A stretch of 64,000 bases of DNA from Bacillaceae bacterium (GCA_017656255.1 JACDOE010000001.1:124001-188000); one strand, 5' to 3'. Positions 35,084 to 44,533 are shown, counted from the stretch's first letter. Numbers and translations: made by a program. The notes: generated by a model from the letters alone, not told the origin.

Positions 35084-35833
35084 TTAATTATCGTTACCCG
35101 GCATATAATTGTTCGGGTCCCCATCCAGAATATCACTTTTTTCTAGATCAAGGGTGACTTTGCCGTTCTGGTCCAGGGTGGCAAGCGTCACTTTGTTTAA
35201 ACTCTCTTCCTGAATGCCGTAACCATGCAGTTGTTCATACAGCCATTTTTTATTTTTTCCGGCATATTTCAAATTGTGGTCAATGATTTCACCTTCCATA
35301 ATCAACGGAATCGGCAAAAAGGTGGGTTGGGGCTGTACAGTAAATCCCTGTGGCGTATTCTGTATATCCCCCGGTTGAATGGGGCGGGCTTTGGCTTTTG
35401 GGATGACACTGAACTTCCCGTCGCTTTCAAAGATGGCGATCTCCACATCGGCCGGATTGGCATAACCTTTGTTGCGAAGTTTTTCAAGTAATTGCTTGAC
35501 CGTTAACTTGGACTGTCTGAGCCCTTCTTCATCAATATCACCTCCGCGGATCACCACCGTAGGGGAAGGATGAGCCATCCATCGAAACTTGTTATTCAGA
35601 GCCATATAGGTATAAAAAATGTAAATACCCGTCACAACCAGCCCGTACCATAACGCAATACCCAGGGAACCTGAAACCACAGGCTGACTGATGATATTTC
35701 CAATCAGAATGACGATAAGTAAATCAAAGACCCCCATTTCAGAAACCGCTTTTTTGCCACTGAACCGTAATAATAGATAACCGGCGACAAAAATGGCTAC
35801 AGGAACAATCAGATATTGATAAAAGGCTTCCAT
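35084..35833 (-). CDS. YetF/DUF421 family membrane protein
   Basis: The 249-aa product has three N-terminal membrane helices (about 5-85) with LRFSGKKAVSEMGVFDLLIVILIGN typical of DUF421, the cytoplasmic YetF domain starting PTVVIRGGDIDEEGLRQSKLT and a second copy-like half with PIPLIMEGEIIDHNLK. Such proteins are common in spore formers; some are linked to spore inner-membrane or germination functions. GAAAGGAG before ATG 35833 sets the start over a frame opening at 35875. Monocistronic. Confidence 0.85.
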   Translation of the reverse strand: MEAFYQYLIVPVAIFVAGYLLLRFSGKKAVSEMGVFDLLIVILIGNIISQPVVSGSLGIALWYGLVVTGIYIFYTYMALNNKFRWMAHPSPTVVIRGGDIDEEGLRQSKLTVKQLLEKLRNKGYANPADVEIAIFESDGKFSVIPKAKARPIQPGDIQNTPQGFTVQPQPTFLPIPLIMEGEIIDHNLKYAGKNKKWLYEQLHGYGIQEESLNKVTLATLDQNGKVTLDLEKSDILDGDPNNYMPGNDN

Positions 35834-35961
35834 GACCGAGCTCCTTTCAATCAGAGTTGGATTGAGTGTTTGCATTTATATTAAATTCCTAACGGGGTAA
35901 AAACGGATGAAGCTATTCCATCCTGTTTATACTACCTAATGGAAAGGGTGGAAAAAACGGG

Positions 35962-36633
35962 ATGAAACTATGGCTGGTTGTGGTACTTCTGTTATTCTGG
36001 TTATTATGGCTGATTTTTATGACAACCTTAAAAATCAAGATTGAAATGAAACGGGAAGGCCATAATGATCTGATACATATTGAAGTAAGAGCATGGATGG
36101 GGCTGATTCGCTTCAGGCAGGATATCCCTGCGATAAAGCTTTTGGATCTGATGAAAGGTCCTGTCGTAGAGCGATCCGTGGAATCACCCGTTACGGATAA
36201 AAAAGTTATGAAAAGAAGGCAGCGTATCCCAAGAAAAGTGATTAATAAAAACATGAAAAAAATAAAACAGATTCTCAAGCATACGGTTCATATTCACCGG
36301 ATCCTTAAACTTTTCTTTAAAAAAATAAAAGTGGATGAATTGAAGTGGCATACATCAATCGGCACTGGTGATGCTGCGGAAACTGGTCTGCTTTCCGGGA
36401 TCATCTGGTCCGTTAAAGGGGCGCTTGTCGGCGTTGTTTCCCAATATTTCAGTTTGCGAACTGTTCCCCGGCTTCATGTGTCCCCATCTTACCAGAGTCC
36501 CTCCCTGTCCGTGCAATTCTCCTGTATAGTTCGTTTTCGTGTCGGGCATGCTATGGTAGCAGGTATTCGAATATGGATTAATTTTAGAAAAGGGCGTGAA
36601 AGAAAATGGCAGAACATCCTATTCAGGGCCTAA
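35962..36633 (+). CDS. ytfI: DUF2953 family protein (YtfI-like)
   Basis: The 223-aa product begins with a membrane helix (LWLVVVLLLFWLLWLIFM) and has the DUF2953 pattern: ISVEVR-type first strand, a basic middle (KKVMKRRQRIPRK), ELKWHTSIGTGDAAETGLLSGIIWSVKG and a C-terminal beta part. In B. subtilis the gene sits before ytfJ (gerW), as here, and its end overlaps gerW by 28 bp. Function unknown; a spore membrane role is inferred from the partner. Confidence 0.82.
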   Translation: MKLWLVVVLLLFWLLWLIFMTTLKIKIEMKREGHNDLIHIEVRAWMGLIRFRQDIPAIKLLDLMKGPVVERSVESPVTDKKVMKRRQRIPRKVINKNMKKIKQILKHTVHIHRILKLFFKKIKVDELKWHTSIGTGDAAETGLLSGIIWSVKGALVGVVSQYFSLRTVPRLHVSPSYQSPSLSVQFSCIVRFRVGHAMVAGIRIWINFRKGRERKWQNILFRA

Positions 36634-37076
36634 TGACAACAGCAATGGAAAACTTAAAGGAAATGGTCGATGTAAACACTATCGTCGGAGACCCCGTTGA
36701 GACGCCGGATGGGAGCGTAATTCTGCCCATTTCAAAAGTTGGTTTTGGATTTGCTGCGGGAGGCAGTGAATTTGAAATGGAAAATAAACAGACGGGTGGA
36801 AATGGCCAGAACAACAATAATCTCCCTTTTGGTGGAGGAAGTGGAGGCGGGGTGTCCATTACTCCCATTGCCTTCCTGGTTGTCAGTCAGAAAGGGGTCA
36901 GATCTGTTCCTCTTGAAGAAACCAGTCACCTGTATGATCGGTTAATGGATATGGCGCCTCAGGTTCTGGACAAACTTCAAACAATGATCAACCAGACAGG
37001 GAAAAATAATAAAGGTAACGAAAGAAATGAAGGAAAACAAAAACAGGCAAACCCTGAAAACGACCTTGAGTCATGA
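36606..37076 (+). CDS. gerW: GerW/YtfJ family sporulation protein
   Basis: The 156-aa product starts MAEHPIQGLMTTAMENLKEM, with VGDPVETPDGSVILPISKVGFGFAAGGSEF and, after a Gly-rich break, GGGVSITPIAFLVV. These are the family hallmarks. In B. subtilis GerW is needed for germination with L-alanine and is made in the forespore. The C-terminal 35 residues are hydrophilic and rich in Asn, Lys and Gln, longer than usual. Overlap with ytfI suggests coupled translation. Confidence 0.92.
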   Translation: MAEHPIQGLMTTAMENLKEMVDVNTIVGDPVETPDGSVILPISKVGFGFAAGGSEFEMENKQTGGNGQNNNNLPFGGGSGGGVSITPIAFLVVSQKGVRSVPLEETSHLYDRLMDMAPQVLDKLQTMINQTGKNNKGNERNEGKQKQANPENDLES

Positions 37077-37109
37077 GTATAACCTGTGATAAATTAATAT
37101 ATATTAAGT

Positions 37110-37167
37110 GATTTGGACATCGCACTATGGTTTCTGGATGCATGGCGGTACGTCCAAATCTTTTTTT
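37110..37167 (+). terminator. Terminator after gerW
   Basis: GATTTGGAC at 37110-37118 pairs with GTCCAAATC at 37152-37160, enclosing a partly paired loop; seven T follow. Confidence 0.82.
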
Positions 37168-37225
37168 ATTACGAAGATTTTCCCGGGTCAATTCAAATTT
37201 TATCTGGCTGATTGTAGATAAACGA

Positions 37226-37253
37226 TTGACTTACACTTAATATTTGTTATACT
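37226..37253 (+). promoter_or_regulatory. Sigma-A promoter of metA
   Basis: TTGACT at 37226-37231 and TATACT at 37248-37253, 16-bp spacer. The implied leader is under 60 bp, too short for an S-box, T-box or similar riboswitch. Confidence 0.7.
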
Positions 37254-37317
37254 TTCAAATAAATTTTCTTTTTGTTTTCATAAATAGGATGACTGGGAGT
37301 TAAAGGAGATACGTGCA

Positions 37318-38259
37318 ATGCCCATCAAAATACCGGATAATTTACCCGCAAAGAAAATATTGAATAACGAAAATATTTTTGTCATGGGTGAAAAACGCGC
37401 CTACCATCAGGACATACGTCCGCTCAAAATTGTGATACTTAATCTGATGCCCAATAAAAAGAAAGCGGAGACCCAGTTGTTGAGATTGCTGGGAAATACG
37501 CCGCTGCAAGTTGATGTGGCGTTAATGCATCCGATTACCCATAAATCCAAGAATACACCTGAAGCGCATTTAAAAACATTCTATAAATCGTTTGAACAGA
37601 TCAAAAACCAAAAATTTGACGGGATGATCATTACCGGTGCCCCGATTGAGCATCTGGAATTTGAGGACGTCGATTACTGGGATGAATTGAAAGAAATCAT
37701 GGAATGGTCTTACCACAATGTGATGTCGACCTTCCATATTTGCTGGGGAGCCCAGGCCGGTTTATATTACCATTACGGTATTCCGAAACATCCGTTAAAA
37801 GAAAAACTTTTCGGGGTGTTTCCACACCGGATCACAGTTAAAAACACCAAATTGCTCCGCGGTTTCGATGACCGGTTCTATGTTCCGCATTCCCGATATA
37901 CCGAGACAAAACGGGAAGATGTAGAACAGGTACCGGAACTGGAGATACTGTCTGAGTCTGATGAAGCCGGTGTCTATATTGTAGCCACGGCTGACGGGCG
38001 TCAAATATTTGTAACCGGACATTCCGAATATGACCAGACGACGTTGCAGGAGGAATACGAACGGGATCTGGAACGGGGAATCTCCATTTCACTCCCTAAA
38101 GGGTACTTCAAGAATGATGAACCGGGCCGGCTTCCGGATGTTAATTGGAGAGCCCACGCCAATTTGCTGTTTATGAACTGGTTGAATTACTATGTCTATC
38201 AGGAGACCCCTTACGATTTGAATCAGATCTCATCTCCGAGAAAAAAGGAAGAGGTATAG
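37318..38259 (+). CDS. metA: Homoserine O-acetyltransferase (MetA family)
   Basis: Activates homoserine for methionine synthesis, 313 aa. Catalytic Cys142 lies in [10 protein letters not shown], and the later HSEYD provides the catalytic His region. In the GAPIEHLEF loop residue 111 is Glu; family work on Bacillus MetA showed that Glu at 111 selects acetyl-CoA, while Gly at that place (E. coli) selects succinyl-CoA. So the predicted product is O-acetylhomoserine although annotation pipelines often say succinyltransferase. AAAGGAG precedes ATG 37318. Confidence 0.93.
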   Translation: MPIKIPDNLPAKKILNNENIFVMGEKRAYHQDIRPLKIVILNLMPNKKKAETQLLRLLGNTPLQVDVALMHPITHKSKNTPEAHLKTFYKSFEQIKNQKFDGMIITGAPIEHLEFEDVDYWDELKEIMEWSYHNVMSTFHICWGAQAGLYYHYGIPKHPLKEKLFGVFPHRITVKNTKLLRGFDDRFYVPHSRYTETKREDVEQVPELEILSESDEAGVYIVATADGRQIFVTGHSEYDQTTLQEEYERDLERGISISLPKGYFKNDEPGRLPDVNWRAHANLLFMNWLNYYVYQETPYDLNQISSPRKKEEV

Positions 38260-38265
38260 TCATTG

Positions 38266-38817
38266 ATGTCGGAACCGAAACATTTGTTGCTCGGATTGAC
38301 GGGCTCTATCAATATCGTCAATGTTTATCCCTATATGGCTGCTCTGCAAAACCGCTTCGGCTGCCGGATGCATATCATGATGACCCCGGCAGCCCGAAGT
38401 TTTATACCTGAAAGTACGTTAATTCACAGTATTGACGGGGATGTCTTTGTGGATCTCTCAGAGAAAAGTGGTTTCAAGATGCCCCATGTTGAATTGACTC
38501 ACTGGGCGGACGCCATTGTTGTTTTACCTGCTTCCGCACATTCGATCGCCAGGGTGGCGCATGGTTTTGCGGAAGATATTGTTTCCGCTACGTTACTGGC
38601 GGCTGAATGTCCTGTTTTCTTCTTTCCCAGCATGTACATCGGAATGTGGAGAAAAAAGAGCGTACAGCGCAATGTAACACAATTGCGGGAAGATGGTTAT
38701 CATGTATTTCCTCCGCAAAGTACCAACCGTGAATTTAGTGAACATCCAGCCGGAGGAAGCCTTCCTTCACCTCTTGAAGTAGTGGAATTTATTGAAAAGT
38801 ATTATAATAAATATTAA
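38266..38817 (+). CDS. HFCD-family flavoprotein, EpiD-like
   Basis: FMN flavoprotein of the homo-oligomeric Cys-decarboxylase family, 183 aa. It resembles lantibiotic decarboxylases EpiD/MrsD: TGSINIVNVYPY at the FMN site, MPHVELTHWADAIVV with the active-site His, PASAHSIARVAHG (family PASANT) and FFPSMYIGMW (family PxMNxxMW, Asn replaced by Tyr). No lantibiotic precursor, LanB/C or transporter gene is near. It follows metA by about 6 bp, ATG 38266 or TTG 38263. Coenzyme A synthesis (CoaBC) is another family role, but this chain lacks the CoaB half. Substrate unknown. Confidence 0.78.
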   Translation: MSEPKHLLLGLTGSINIVNVYPYMAALQNRFGCRMHIMMTPAARSFIPESTLIHSIDGDVFVDLSEKSGFKMPHVELTHWADAIVVLPASAHSIARVAHGFAEDIVSATLLAAECPVFFFPSMYIGMWRKKSVQRNVTQLREDGYHVFPPQSTNREFSEHPAGGSLPSPLEVVEFIEKYYNKY

Positions 38818-38998
38818 GTAACGCATACAGCTTCCATCACAACACCTGACCTGCTTCATATCATCTGTTCTCTTCAACCAGAATGAACGTGACAGGGAAT
38901 TTCTCTCCCCCCTGTTTCCTCTGCATCATGTCTTTCTCAATCCGGATTTGCGTTTGATCCCAAACAATATAATATACAAGTAGAATGGAGGTTATAGG

Positions 38999-39589
38999 AT
39001 GTATGAATTGAACGATAAGCAGCTGATTTTTGTGTTTACCGGACCGGACGGTTCAGGAAGGAGAACCATCGCCGATATGGTAGGTCCATCTCTGGATATG
39101 GCGAAAGTTCTTTCTTATACAACAAGAAAGCCGCGTTCCGTTGAGAAAGATGGACAGGATTACTATTTTGTCAGTGAATCGCAGTTCAAACAAATGCAAG
39201 ACAACGGTGAATTCCTGGAGAGCATTGAATACGACGGACATTATTACGGGATAAAAGAGAGTGACGTGGCCTCGCTACTGGAGAAAAAAGGGGTCATTTA
39301 TATGAGCCTCAATATAGAAGGGACCCGGATTCTAAAAGATATGTATCAGGACAAAGTGATTCGTATTTTTGTCTATGCCAATGCGGAAACAGTCCGGAAA
39401 AGGCAGGAGGAGAGGGGAACAGACCGGGAGGAAATCGAAAAACATATGAGTCATTTCGAAGAAGCGATGAACTATAAAGATGAATGTGAACATGTTTTTG
39501 AGAATTATGACTTGCCGCAGGTTGCCTATCAGATTCAAGAGACCATTGAACAGTATCTTGACCGTAATTTGACTGAAAGTGATTATTAA
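38999..39589 (+). CDS. Guanylate kinase-like protein with altered P-loop
   Basis: The 196-aa product follows the guanylate kinase fold: LSYTTRKPRSVEKDGQDYYFVS for GMP binding, DNGEFLESIEYDGHYYGI, and the lid RQEERGTDREEIEKHMSHFEEAMNY. But the Walker A motif is GPDGSGRRT, with Arg in place of the invariant Lys of GxxxxGK[ST]. Catalytic activity is thus doubtful; it may be a divergent or regulatory paralogue of Gmk. AATGGAGG precedes ATG 38999. It is separated from the flavoprotein by 180 bp and has its own terminator. Confidence 0.82.
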   Translation: MYELNDKQLIFVFTGPDGSGRRTIADMVGPSLDMAKVLSYTTRKPRSVEKDGQDYYFVSESQFKQMQDNGEFLESIEYDGHYYGIKESDVASLLEKKGVIYMSLNIEGTRILKDMYQDKVIRIFVYANAETVRKRQEERGTDREEIEKHMSHFEEAMNYKDECEHVFENYDLPQVAYQIQETIEQYLDRNLTESDY

Positions 39590-39612
39590 AACAAAATGTC
39601 AAGACGATCTAT

Positions 39613-39646
39613 AAAAAAAGCCTGGCCAGTACGGCCAGGCTTTTGC
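39613..39646. terminator. Bidirectional terminator between the Gmk-like gene and pycA
   Basis: AAAAGCCTGGCC at 39616-39627 pairs perfectly with GGCCAGGCTTTT at 39633-39644; A and T runs on both flanks. Confidence 0.92.
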
Positions 39647-39652
39647 TTTGTG

Positions 39653-42600
39653 TCAGGATTCAAGTTCGATTAACAAATCACCTGTTTCGATGGTATCACC
39701 GGGTTTAACCAGAATATCTTTGACGACGGCATCATGAGGTGCCTGAATGGTGGTTTCCATCTTCATTGCTTCCGTGACAATCAAATGTTCCCCTTTACTT
39801 ACTTTATCTCCGGCTGCCACCATCACTTTCAGTACTTTACCCGGCATGGATGCGCCGATATGTCCGGGGTTGTTCCGATCAGCTTTTACCCTTTGTTGAA
39901 CCGTTGTTTTGGCTGAAAGGTCACGTATAATCACTTCGCGGGGTTGACCGTTCAACTCGAAATAAACGGTTCGGGTACCGTCAGGTTGCAACTCACCGAT
40001 GGACATCAATTTAACGATCAGGGTTTTACCTTTCTCGATTTCCACGGAAATTTCTTCACCGGGACGTAATCCGTAAAAGAAAGTTGGGGTATCCAGTACA
40101 GATACATCACTGTATTCCTCCTGGTGGCGTTCTTTGTCCAGGAACACCTGAGGATACATAATATAGGAAAGAACGTCCCAGGAAGTCAGTATCCGATCAA
40201 TTTTGGATTTTAAATCTTTTTCCACTTCATCAAAATCAACAGGCGGTAACAATTCGCCCGGACGGCGTGTAATGACTTCCCGATCTTTGACGATGACTTT
40301 CTGCAGTTTCTCCGGGAACCCTCCATAGGGCTGACCCAGATAGCCCTGGAAGAATTGAACCACGGAGTCGGGAAAATCAAGTCTCATACCTTTCTCATAA
40401 ACATCTTCTTCCGACAGATTGTTCTGGACCATAAAAAGTGCCATATCACCCACGACTTTGGAGGAGGGCGTTACTTTCACAATATCTCCGAACATCTGGT
40501 TGACAACCCGATACATTTCTTTGACCTCTTCGAAACGGTCGCCGAGACCGACAGCTTTTGCCTGCTGTTCCAGGTTACTGTATTGCCCGCCGGGCATTTC
40601 ATATTTGTAGATTTCAGCATTGCTCGCTTTCATGCCGCTTTCAAAACCGGCATAGTAATGACGCACGTCTTCCCAGTAGTCACTGAGTTTTTGCAGGTTC
40701 TCGATATCCAGACCGGTTGCACGTTCATGATGTTCCAGGGCTGTGACCAGGGCATTTAAGCTGGGTTGTGACGTTAAGCCGGACATGGAACTGAGAGCAC
40801 CATCCACGATGTCCACACCGGCCTCAGCCGCTTTCAACAACATGGCACCGCCATTTCCACTGGTATCGTGTGTGTGAAGGTGAATCGGGATACTGATTTC
40901 ATTCTTTAACGCTTTGATCAGTTTGTAAGCCGCATAGGGTTTTAACAGACCTGCCATATCCTTGATGGCCAGAATCTGTGAACCCGCTTTTTCCAGCTCT
41001 TTCGCCAGATTGACATAGTAGTTGAGATCATATTTTTCACGAGTCGGATCCAGGATATCCCCGGTATAACAGATCGTTGCTTCTGCCACTTTTCCCTGTT
41101 CCCGTACCGCTTCAATGGCCAGCCGCATGCCTTCGATCCAGTTGAGACTGTCAAAGATGCGGAACACATCAATTCCCGCTTCAGCTGATTCTTTGACAAA
41201 CTCCTTGATCACATTATCGGGATAATTGGTATACCCAACGGCATTTGACCCGCGTAAAAGCATTTGAAACAGGATATTCGGGATCTGTTCTCTCAGAATA
41301 CGCAACCGTTCCCACGGGCATTCCTTGAGAAAGCGCATACTGGTATCAAAAGTGGCGCCTCCCCACAATTCCAGAGAGAACAGGTCGGGTGCCAGTTTAC
41401 CGGTTGCTTCGGCAATGGCTTTCATATCATAAGTACGAACACGTGTTGCAAAAAGGGACTGGTGCGCATCCCGCATGGTGGTATCGGTAATCAATAATTT
41501 TTGCTGTTCTCTAATCCACCTGACCAGCCCGTCTACGCCTTCCTGTTCGAGAATCTGTTTTGTTCCCGGAGGATAAGATTCTGATACGGAAGTTTTTGGA
41601 ATTCTGGGCTTTGCAAAAATAGGTTTCTTTTCGTTTCTGGACAGTCCCTCAAATCCATTAACGGTAACATGTCCGATATAGGTCAGCAATTTGGTTCCAC
41701 GATCCCGTTTTTTCGGGAAAATCAACAGTTCGGGATGGCTGTCGATAAAGGAAGTCGTATACGCTCCGGACAGAAAATTCGGGTGTTGAACCACGTTTTC
41801 CAGAAACGGGATGTTGGTTTTGACTCCCCGGATTCGAAACTCTTTCAGTGTTCGAACCATTTTGGAAGCTGCCTGTTCAAACGTGAGCGCCCATGTGGAT
41901 ACTTTGACCAGCATGGAATCATAATGGGGGGAAATCGTGGCGCCCGGAAAGGCGTTACCGGCATCCAGACGGACTCCGAATCCGCCGGCAGAGCGATAAG
42001 CCATCAAACGTCCGGTGTCCGGCATAAAACTGTTCTCCGGATCCTCCGTTGTCACTCGGCACTGAATGGCATATCCACTGGTGGTGATGTTATCCTGGTG
42101 CGGAATATTGATCTCCTTATCATGCAGGTTATATCCATCTGCAATCAGGATCTGGGACTGGACCAAATCAATACCAGTCACCAGTTCTGTTATGGTATGT
42201 TCAACCTGGATACGGGGATTAACTTCAATAAAGTAAAATTTGTTGTCAGGAGTGACGAGAAATTCCACGGTGCCCGCATTGACATATTCGACGTTCTTCA
42301 TTAATTTGAGAGCCGCTTCACAGATTTCTAAGCGAAGCGATTCATCCAGAGAAACACTGGGGGCAACTTCAACAACTTTCTGATGCCGTCTTTGCACGGA
42401 ACAATCTCTTTCAAACAGGTGAACTGTGTTCCCGTGCCGGTCGGCAATGATCTGCACTTCAATATGTTTGGGATCTTCGACGAATTTTTCCAGGTAAACA
42501 CTGGCGTCCCCGAAAGCGGATTTTGCTTCTGAGCGCGCGCGTTCCAGTGCTTCAGCCAGTTCATCATGTGTCCGTACAATTCGCATACCTCTTCCACCGC

Positions 42601-43096
42601 CGCCTGAAGCCGCCTTGATGATAATCGGATACCCGTGCTCCCTGGCAAACAGTGCAGCGTCCTGAAGGCTGTCAATCGGATCCTCGGTTCCGGGAATGAC
42701 AGGAATACCGGCATTAATGGCTGCTTTTCTGGCTTTTACTTTGTCGCCGAACATGGACAGATGTTCAGGTTTGGGACCGATAAAGATAATCCCTTCCTCC
42801 TGACAGCGACGAGCAAACTCCTCATTTTCTGCCAGAAAACCGTAACCGGGATGAATGGCATCCACATCATTTCTCCTGGCTATCTCCAGGATATTTTCAA
42901 TGTCGAGATAAGCTTCAATCGGGCCTTTTCCCTCACCGACCAGATAGGCTTCGTCTGCTTTAAACCGGTGTAGAGCCACACTATCTTCTTCAGAATAGAT
43001 GGCAACCGTTCGGATTCCCAGTTCCGTACAGGCGCGAAAGATGCGTGTTGCAATCTCTCCACGGTTGGCTACCAGAATTTTTTTGATATTTCTCAT
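39653..43096 (-). CDS. pycA: Pyruvate carboxylase
   Basis: Biotin enzyme that makes oxaloacetate from pyruvate and bicarbonate, feeding the citric acid cycle. Domains of the 1147-aa chain: biotin carboxylase (about 1-460) with the ATP-grasp loop AASGGGGRGMRIV; carboxyltransferase (about 530-830) beginning LITDTTMRDAHQSLFATRVRT and with the metal-site HLHTHDTSGNG; the PC tetramerisation domain; and a biotin carrier domain with biotinyl-Lys in VTEAMKMET. ATG 43096 follows AGGAAG. A TATAAT box and a cre-like site lie upstream. Single gene. Confidence 0.97.
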   Translation of the reverse strand: MRNIKKILVANRGEIATRIFRACTELGIRTVAIYSEEDSVALHRFKADEAYLVGEGKGPIEAYLDIENILEIARRNDVDAIHPGYGFLAENEEFARRCQEEGIIFIGPKPEHLSMFGDKVKARKAAINAGIPVIPGTEDPIDSLQDAALFAREHGYPIIIKAASGGGGRGMRIVRTHDELAEALERARSEAKSAFGDASVYLEKFVEDPKHIEVQIIADRHGNTVHLFERDCSVQRRHQKVVEVAPSVSLDESLRLEICEAALKLMKNVEYVNAGTVEFLVTPDNKFYFIEVNPRIQVEHTITELVTGIDLVQSQILIADGYNLHDKEINIPHQDNITTSGYAIQCRVTTEDPENSFMPDTGRLMAYRSAGGFGVRLDAGNAFPGATISPHYDSMLVKVSTWALTFEQAASKMVRTLKEFRIRGVKTNIPFLENVVQHPNFLSGAYTTSFIDSHPELLIFPKKRDRGTKLLTYIGHVTVNGFEGLSRNEKKPIFAKPRIPKTSVSESYPPGTKQILEQEGVDGLVRWIREQQKLLITDTTMRDAHQSLFATRVRTYDMKAIAEATGKLAPDLFSLELWGGATFDTSMRFLKECPWERLRILREQIPNILFQMLLRGSNAVGYTNYPDNVIKEFVKESAEAGIDVFRIFDSLNWIEGMRLAIEAVREQGKVAEATICYTGDILDPTREKYDLNYYVNLAKELEKAGSQILAIKDMAGLLKPYAAYKLIKALKNEISIPIHLHTHDTSGNGGAMLLKAAEAGVDIVDGALSSMSGLTSQPSLNALVTALEHHERATGLDIENLQKLSDYWEDVRHYYAGFESGMKASNAEIYKYEMPGGQYSNLEQQAKAVGLGDRFEEVKEMYRVVNQMFGDIVKVTPSSKVVGDMALFMVQNNLSEEDVYEKGMRLDFPDSVVQFFQGYLGQPYGGFPEKLQKVIVKDREVITRRPGELLPPVDFDEVEKDLKSKIDRILTSWDVLSYIMYPQVFLDKERHQEEYSDVSVLDTPTFFYGLRPGEEISVEIEKGKTLIVKLMSIGELQPDGTRTVYFELNGQPREVIIRDLSAKTTVQQRVKADRNNPGHIGASMPGKVLKVMVAAGDKVSKGEHLIVTEAMKMETTIQAPHDAVVKDILVKPGDTIETGDLLIELES

Positions 43097-43183
43097 GTTC
43101 TTCCTGTTCCCATCCTTTCTTTGCTGGTCGTTAGTTCATTCTCTCCATTTTTGAAACGTAAACATTATGAAAATACTGACTTT

Positions 43184-43189
43184 ATTATA
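43184..43189 (-). promoter_or_regulatory. Candidate -10 of the pycA promoter
   Basis: TATAAT on the minus strand, 88 bp before the pycA ATG; the hexamer 17 bp further (TTACAG) is a poor -35. Confidence 0.4.
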
Positions 43190-43207
43190 GCAAACATAAT
43201 GAAGGGC

Positions 43208-43221
43208 TGTAAGCGTTTAAG
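43208..43221. promoter_or_regulatory. cre-like sequence upstream of pycA
   Basis: TGTAAGCGTTTAAG matches the cre consensus TGWAANCGNTNWCA at 12 of 14 positions and overlaps the expected -35 region of pycA. Immediately next to it GTTTCA and TGAAAC (43221-43226, 43232-43237) form a small dyad. Confidence 0.35.
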
Positions 43222-43312
43222 TTTCAGAATATGAAACATTTATGTCGTTTAGACAGCAGGTTAGTAGAAAAGATGAGATTCCGGTTGTTCACGTCAAAAT
43301 GAATCAACAGAA

Positions 43313-44500
43313 TCAGAAGGAATCGCCCGTGATAATTTCCATATCCGGAATCCACTGCGTCATGTGGGTTTTTAATTCCCTCAATACTTTTTCCAGGATG
43401 GGGAATTTGTCGGTGTTCCATTGGGAAGCTGGTATGATGTCATAATTTCGGTAATGTTCTTTATAGGCCCAGGTAGGAATAAACTGCGGATTTTTCAGAA
43501 CGATCTTTGTTTGATCCCCTTTTGTCGTTTTCACAATCTTAATTTGCAGGATTCCGCCAATTTCCCGGTCAATACCATTCTGTGCGGCAATAAAATTACC
43601 CAGTGAATAGATGACAAATGTTCGTTTTCCGGAATCTCGTTCGATCCACTGAGCCGGCTGCAGGACATGGGGATGGTGCCCGAGAATGATATCGACCCCT
43701 GCATCAGCCAGAGCATGGACCAGTTGTGTCTGGGATTCATCCGGCATTTTATGATATTCATTTCCAAAATGGAGACTGACGACAACCACATCCGATATAT
43801 TCCGGGCCCGGGTGACGTCTTTTTTAATCTGCTCCAGATCAATTAAATTTACCAGATATTCTTTTCCTTTGGGAACAGGGAGGCCGTTGGTGCCATAGGA
43901 ATAAGCGAGAAAAGAAAAAACAATCCCGTTTTTTTCAATGGTTCGGATTGATTGCCGGTCTTCCCATGACTGATAGGCTCCGACATAGGTCATTCCGATT
44001 TCATTCCAGTGACCGATTGCATTGCGGATGGCTGCTTCCCCCCGGTCCAGCGTATGATTGTTGGCCATGGACACAATATCAATTCCGGCATCCTTCAGTG
44101 CATCTCCCACTTCAAAAGGACTGTTGAATCGCGGGTAATCGGACAGGCCCAGTTTAACGCCCCCGATTATGGTTTCCTGATTGGCAAACGCGATGTCGGC
44201 CCGGCTGAGGATGGGTTTTACCCTCGCAAACATAGGTGTGAAATCAAACCCGTCCTGAGTTTTTGCATCCCGGTAAATGGAACTGTGGATCAGGATATCT
44301 CCCACTGCAGCTAATGTAGCGGATGATTGGTGAACGGGTTCAGGTTCATCAGCAGGAGGGAAATTGTCTTGATGGGGCACTTCCCGTGGCACTTCCGCCG
44401 GAGGCCGGGCAAAGTTATGATTGACATAAAACATGGCAAAGGCAATCGTTATTAAGAGGATTGCAACAATGATCAACACGACACCGTTTTTTATTTTCAT
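43313..44500 (-). CDS. CapA/PgsA-family metallophosphoesterase-like membrane protein
   Basis: The 395-aa product has an N-terminal membrane anchor (about 5-27), a short Pro-rich linker and a CapA-type calcineurin-like domain: AAVGDILIHSS, ANQETIIGG, SMANNHTLDRGE, VVVSLHFGNEY and LGHHPHVLQPAQ. These carry the Asp, Asn and His expected for a metal centre. Relatives take part in poly-gamma-glutamate capsule export (CapA/PgsA), but no capB/capC genes are near, so capsule function is not assured. CGGAGG precedes ATG 44500 on the minus strand. Confidence 0.85.
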   Translation of the reverse strand: MKIKNGVVLIIVAILLITIAFAMFYVNHNFARPPAEVPREVPHQDNFPPADEPEPVHQSSATLAAVGDILIHSSIYRDAKTQDGFDFTPMFARVKPILSRADIAFANQETIIGGVKLGLSDYPRFNSPFEVGDALKDAGIDIVSMANNHTLDRGEAAIRNAIGHWNEIGMTYVGAYQSWEDRQSIRTIEKNGIVFSFLAYSYGTNGLPVPKGKEYLVNLIDLEQIKKDVTRARNISDVVVVSLHFGNEYHKMPDESQTQLVHALADAGVDIILGHHPHVLQPAQWIERDSGKRTFVIYSLGNFIAAQNGIDREIGGILQIKIVKTTKGDQTKIVLKNPQFIPTWAYKEHYRNYDIIPASQWNTDKFPILEKVLRELKTHMTQWIPDMEIITGDSF

Positions 44501-44533
44501 AATAACCCTCCGGATAATTCCAATATTAGCTTT

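Noticed and set aside
37171..37317. Search for an S-box or T-box riboswitch before metA
   Set aside because: The promoter at 37226-37253 leaves a leader of less than 60 bp without suitable stems.
38883..38957. A 24-codon Cys-containing frame after the EpiD-like gene, tempting as a RiPP precursor
   Set aside because: No ribosome-binding site before its ATG, and the C-terminus does not end in Cys as EpiD substrates do.
43313..44500. Reading the CapA-like gene as proof of a poly-gamma-glutamate capsule
   Set aside because: No capB or capC homologues lie near, and the fold is shared by proteins of other roles.
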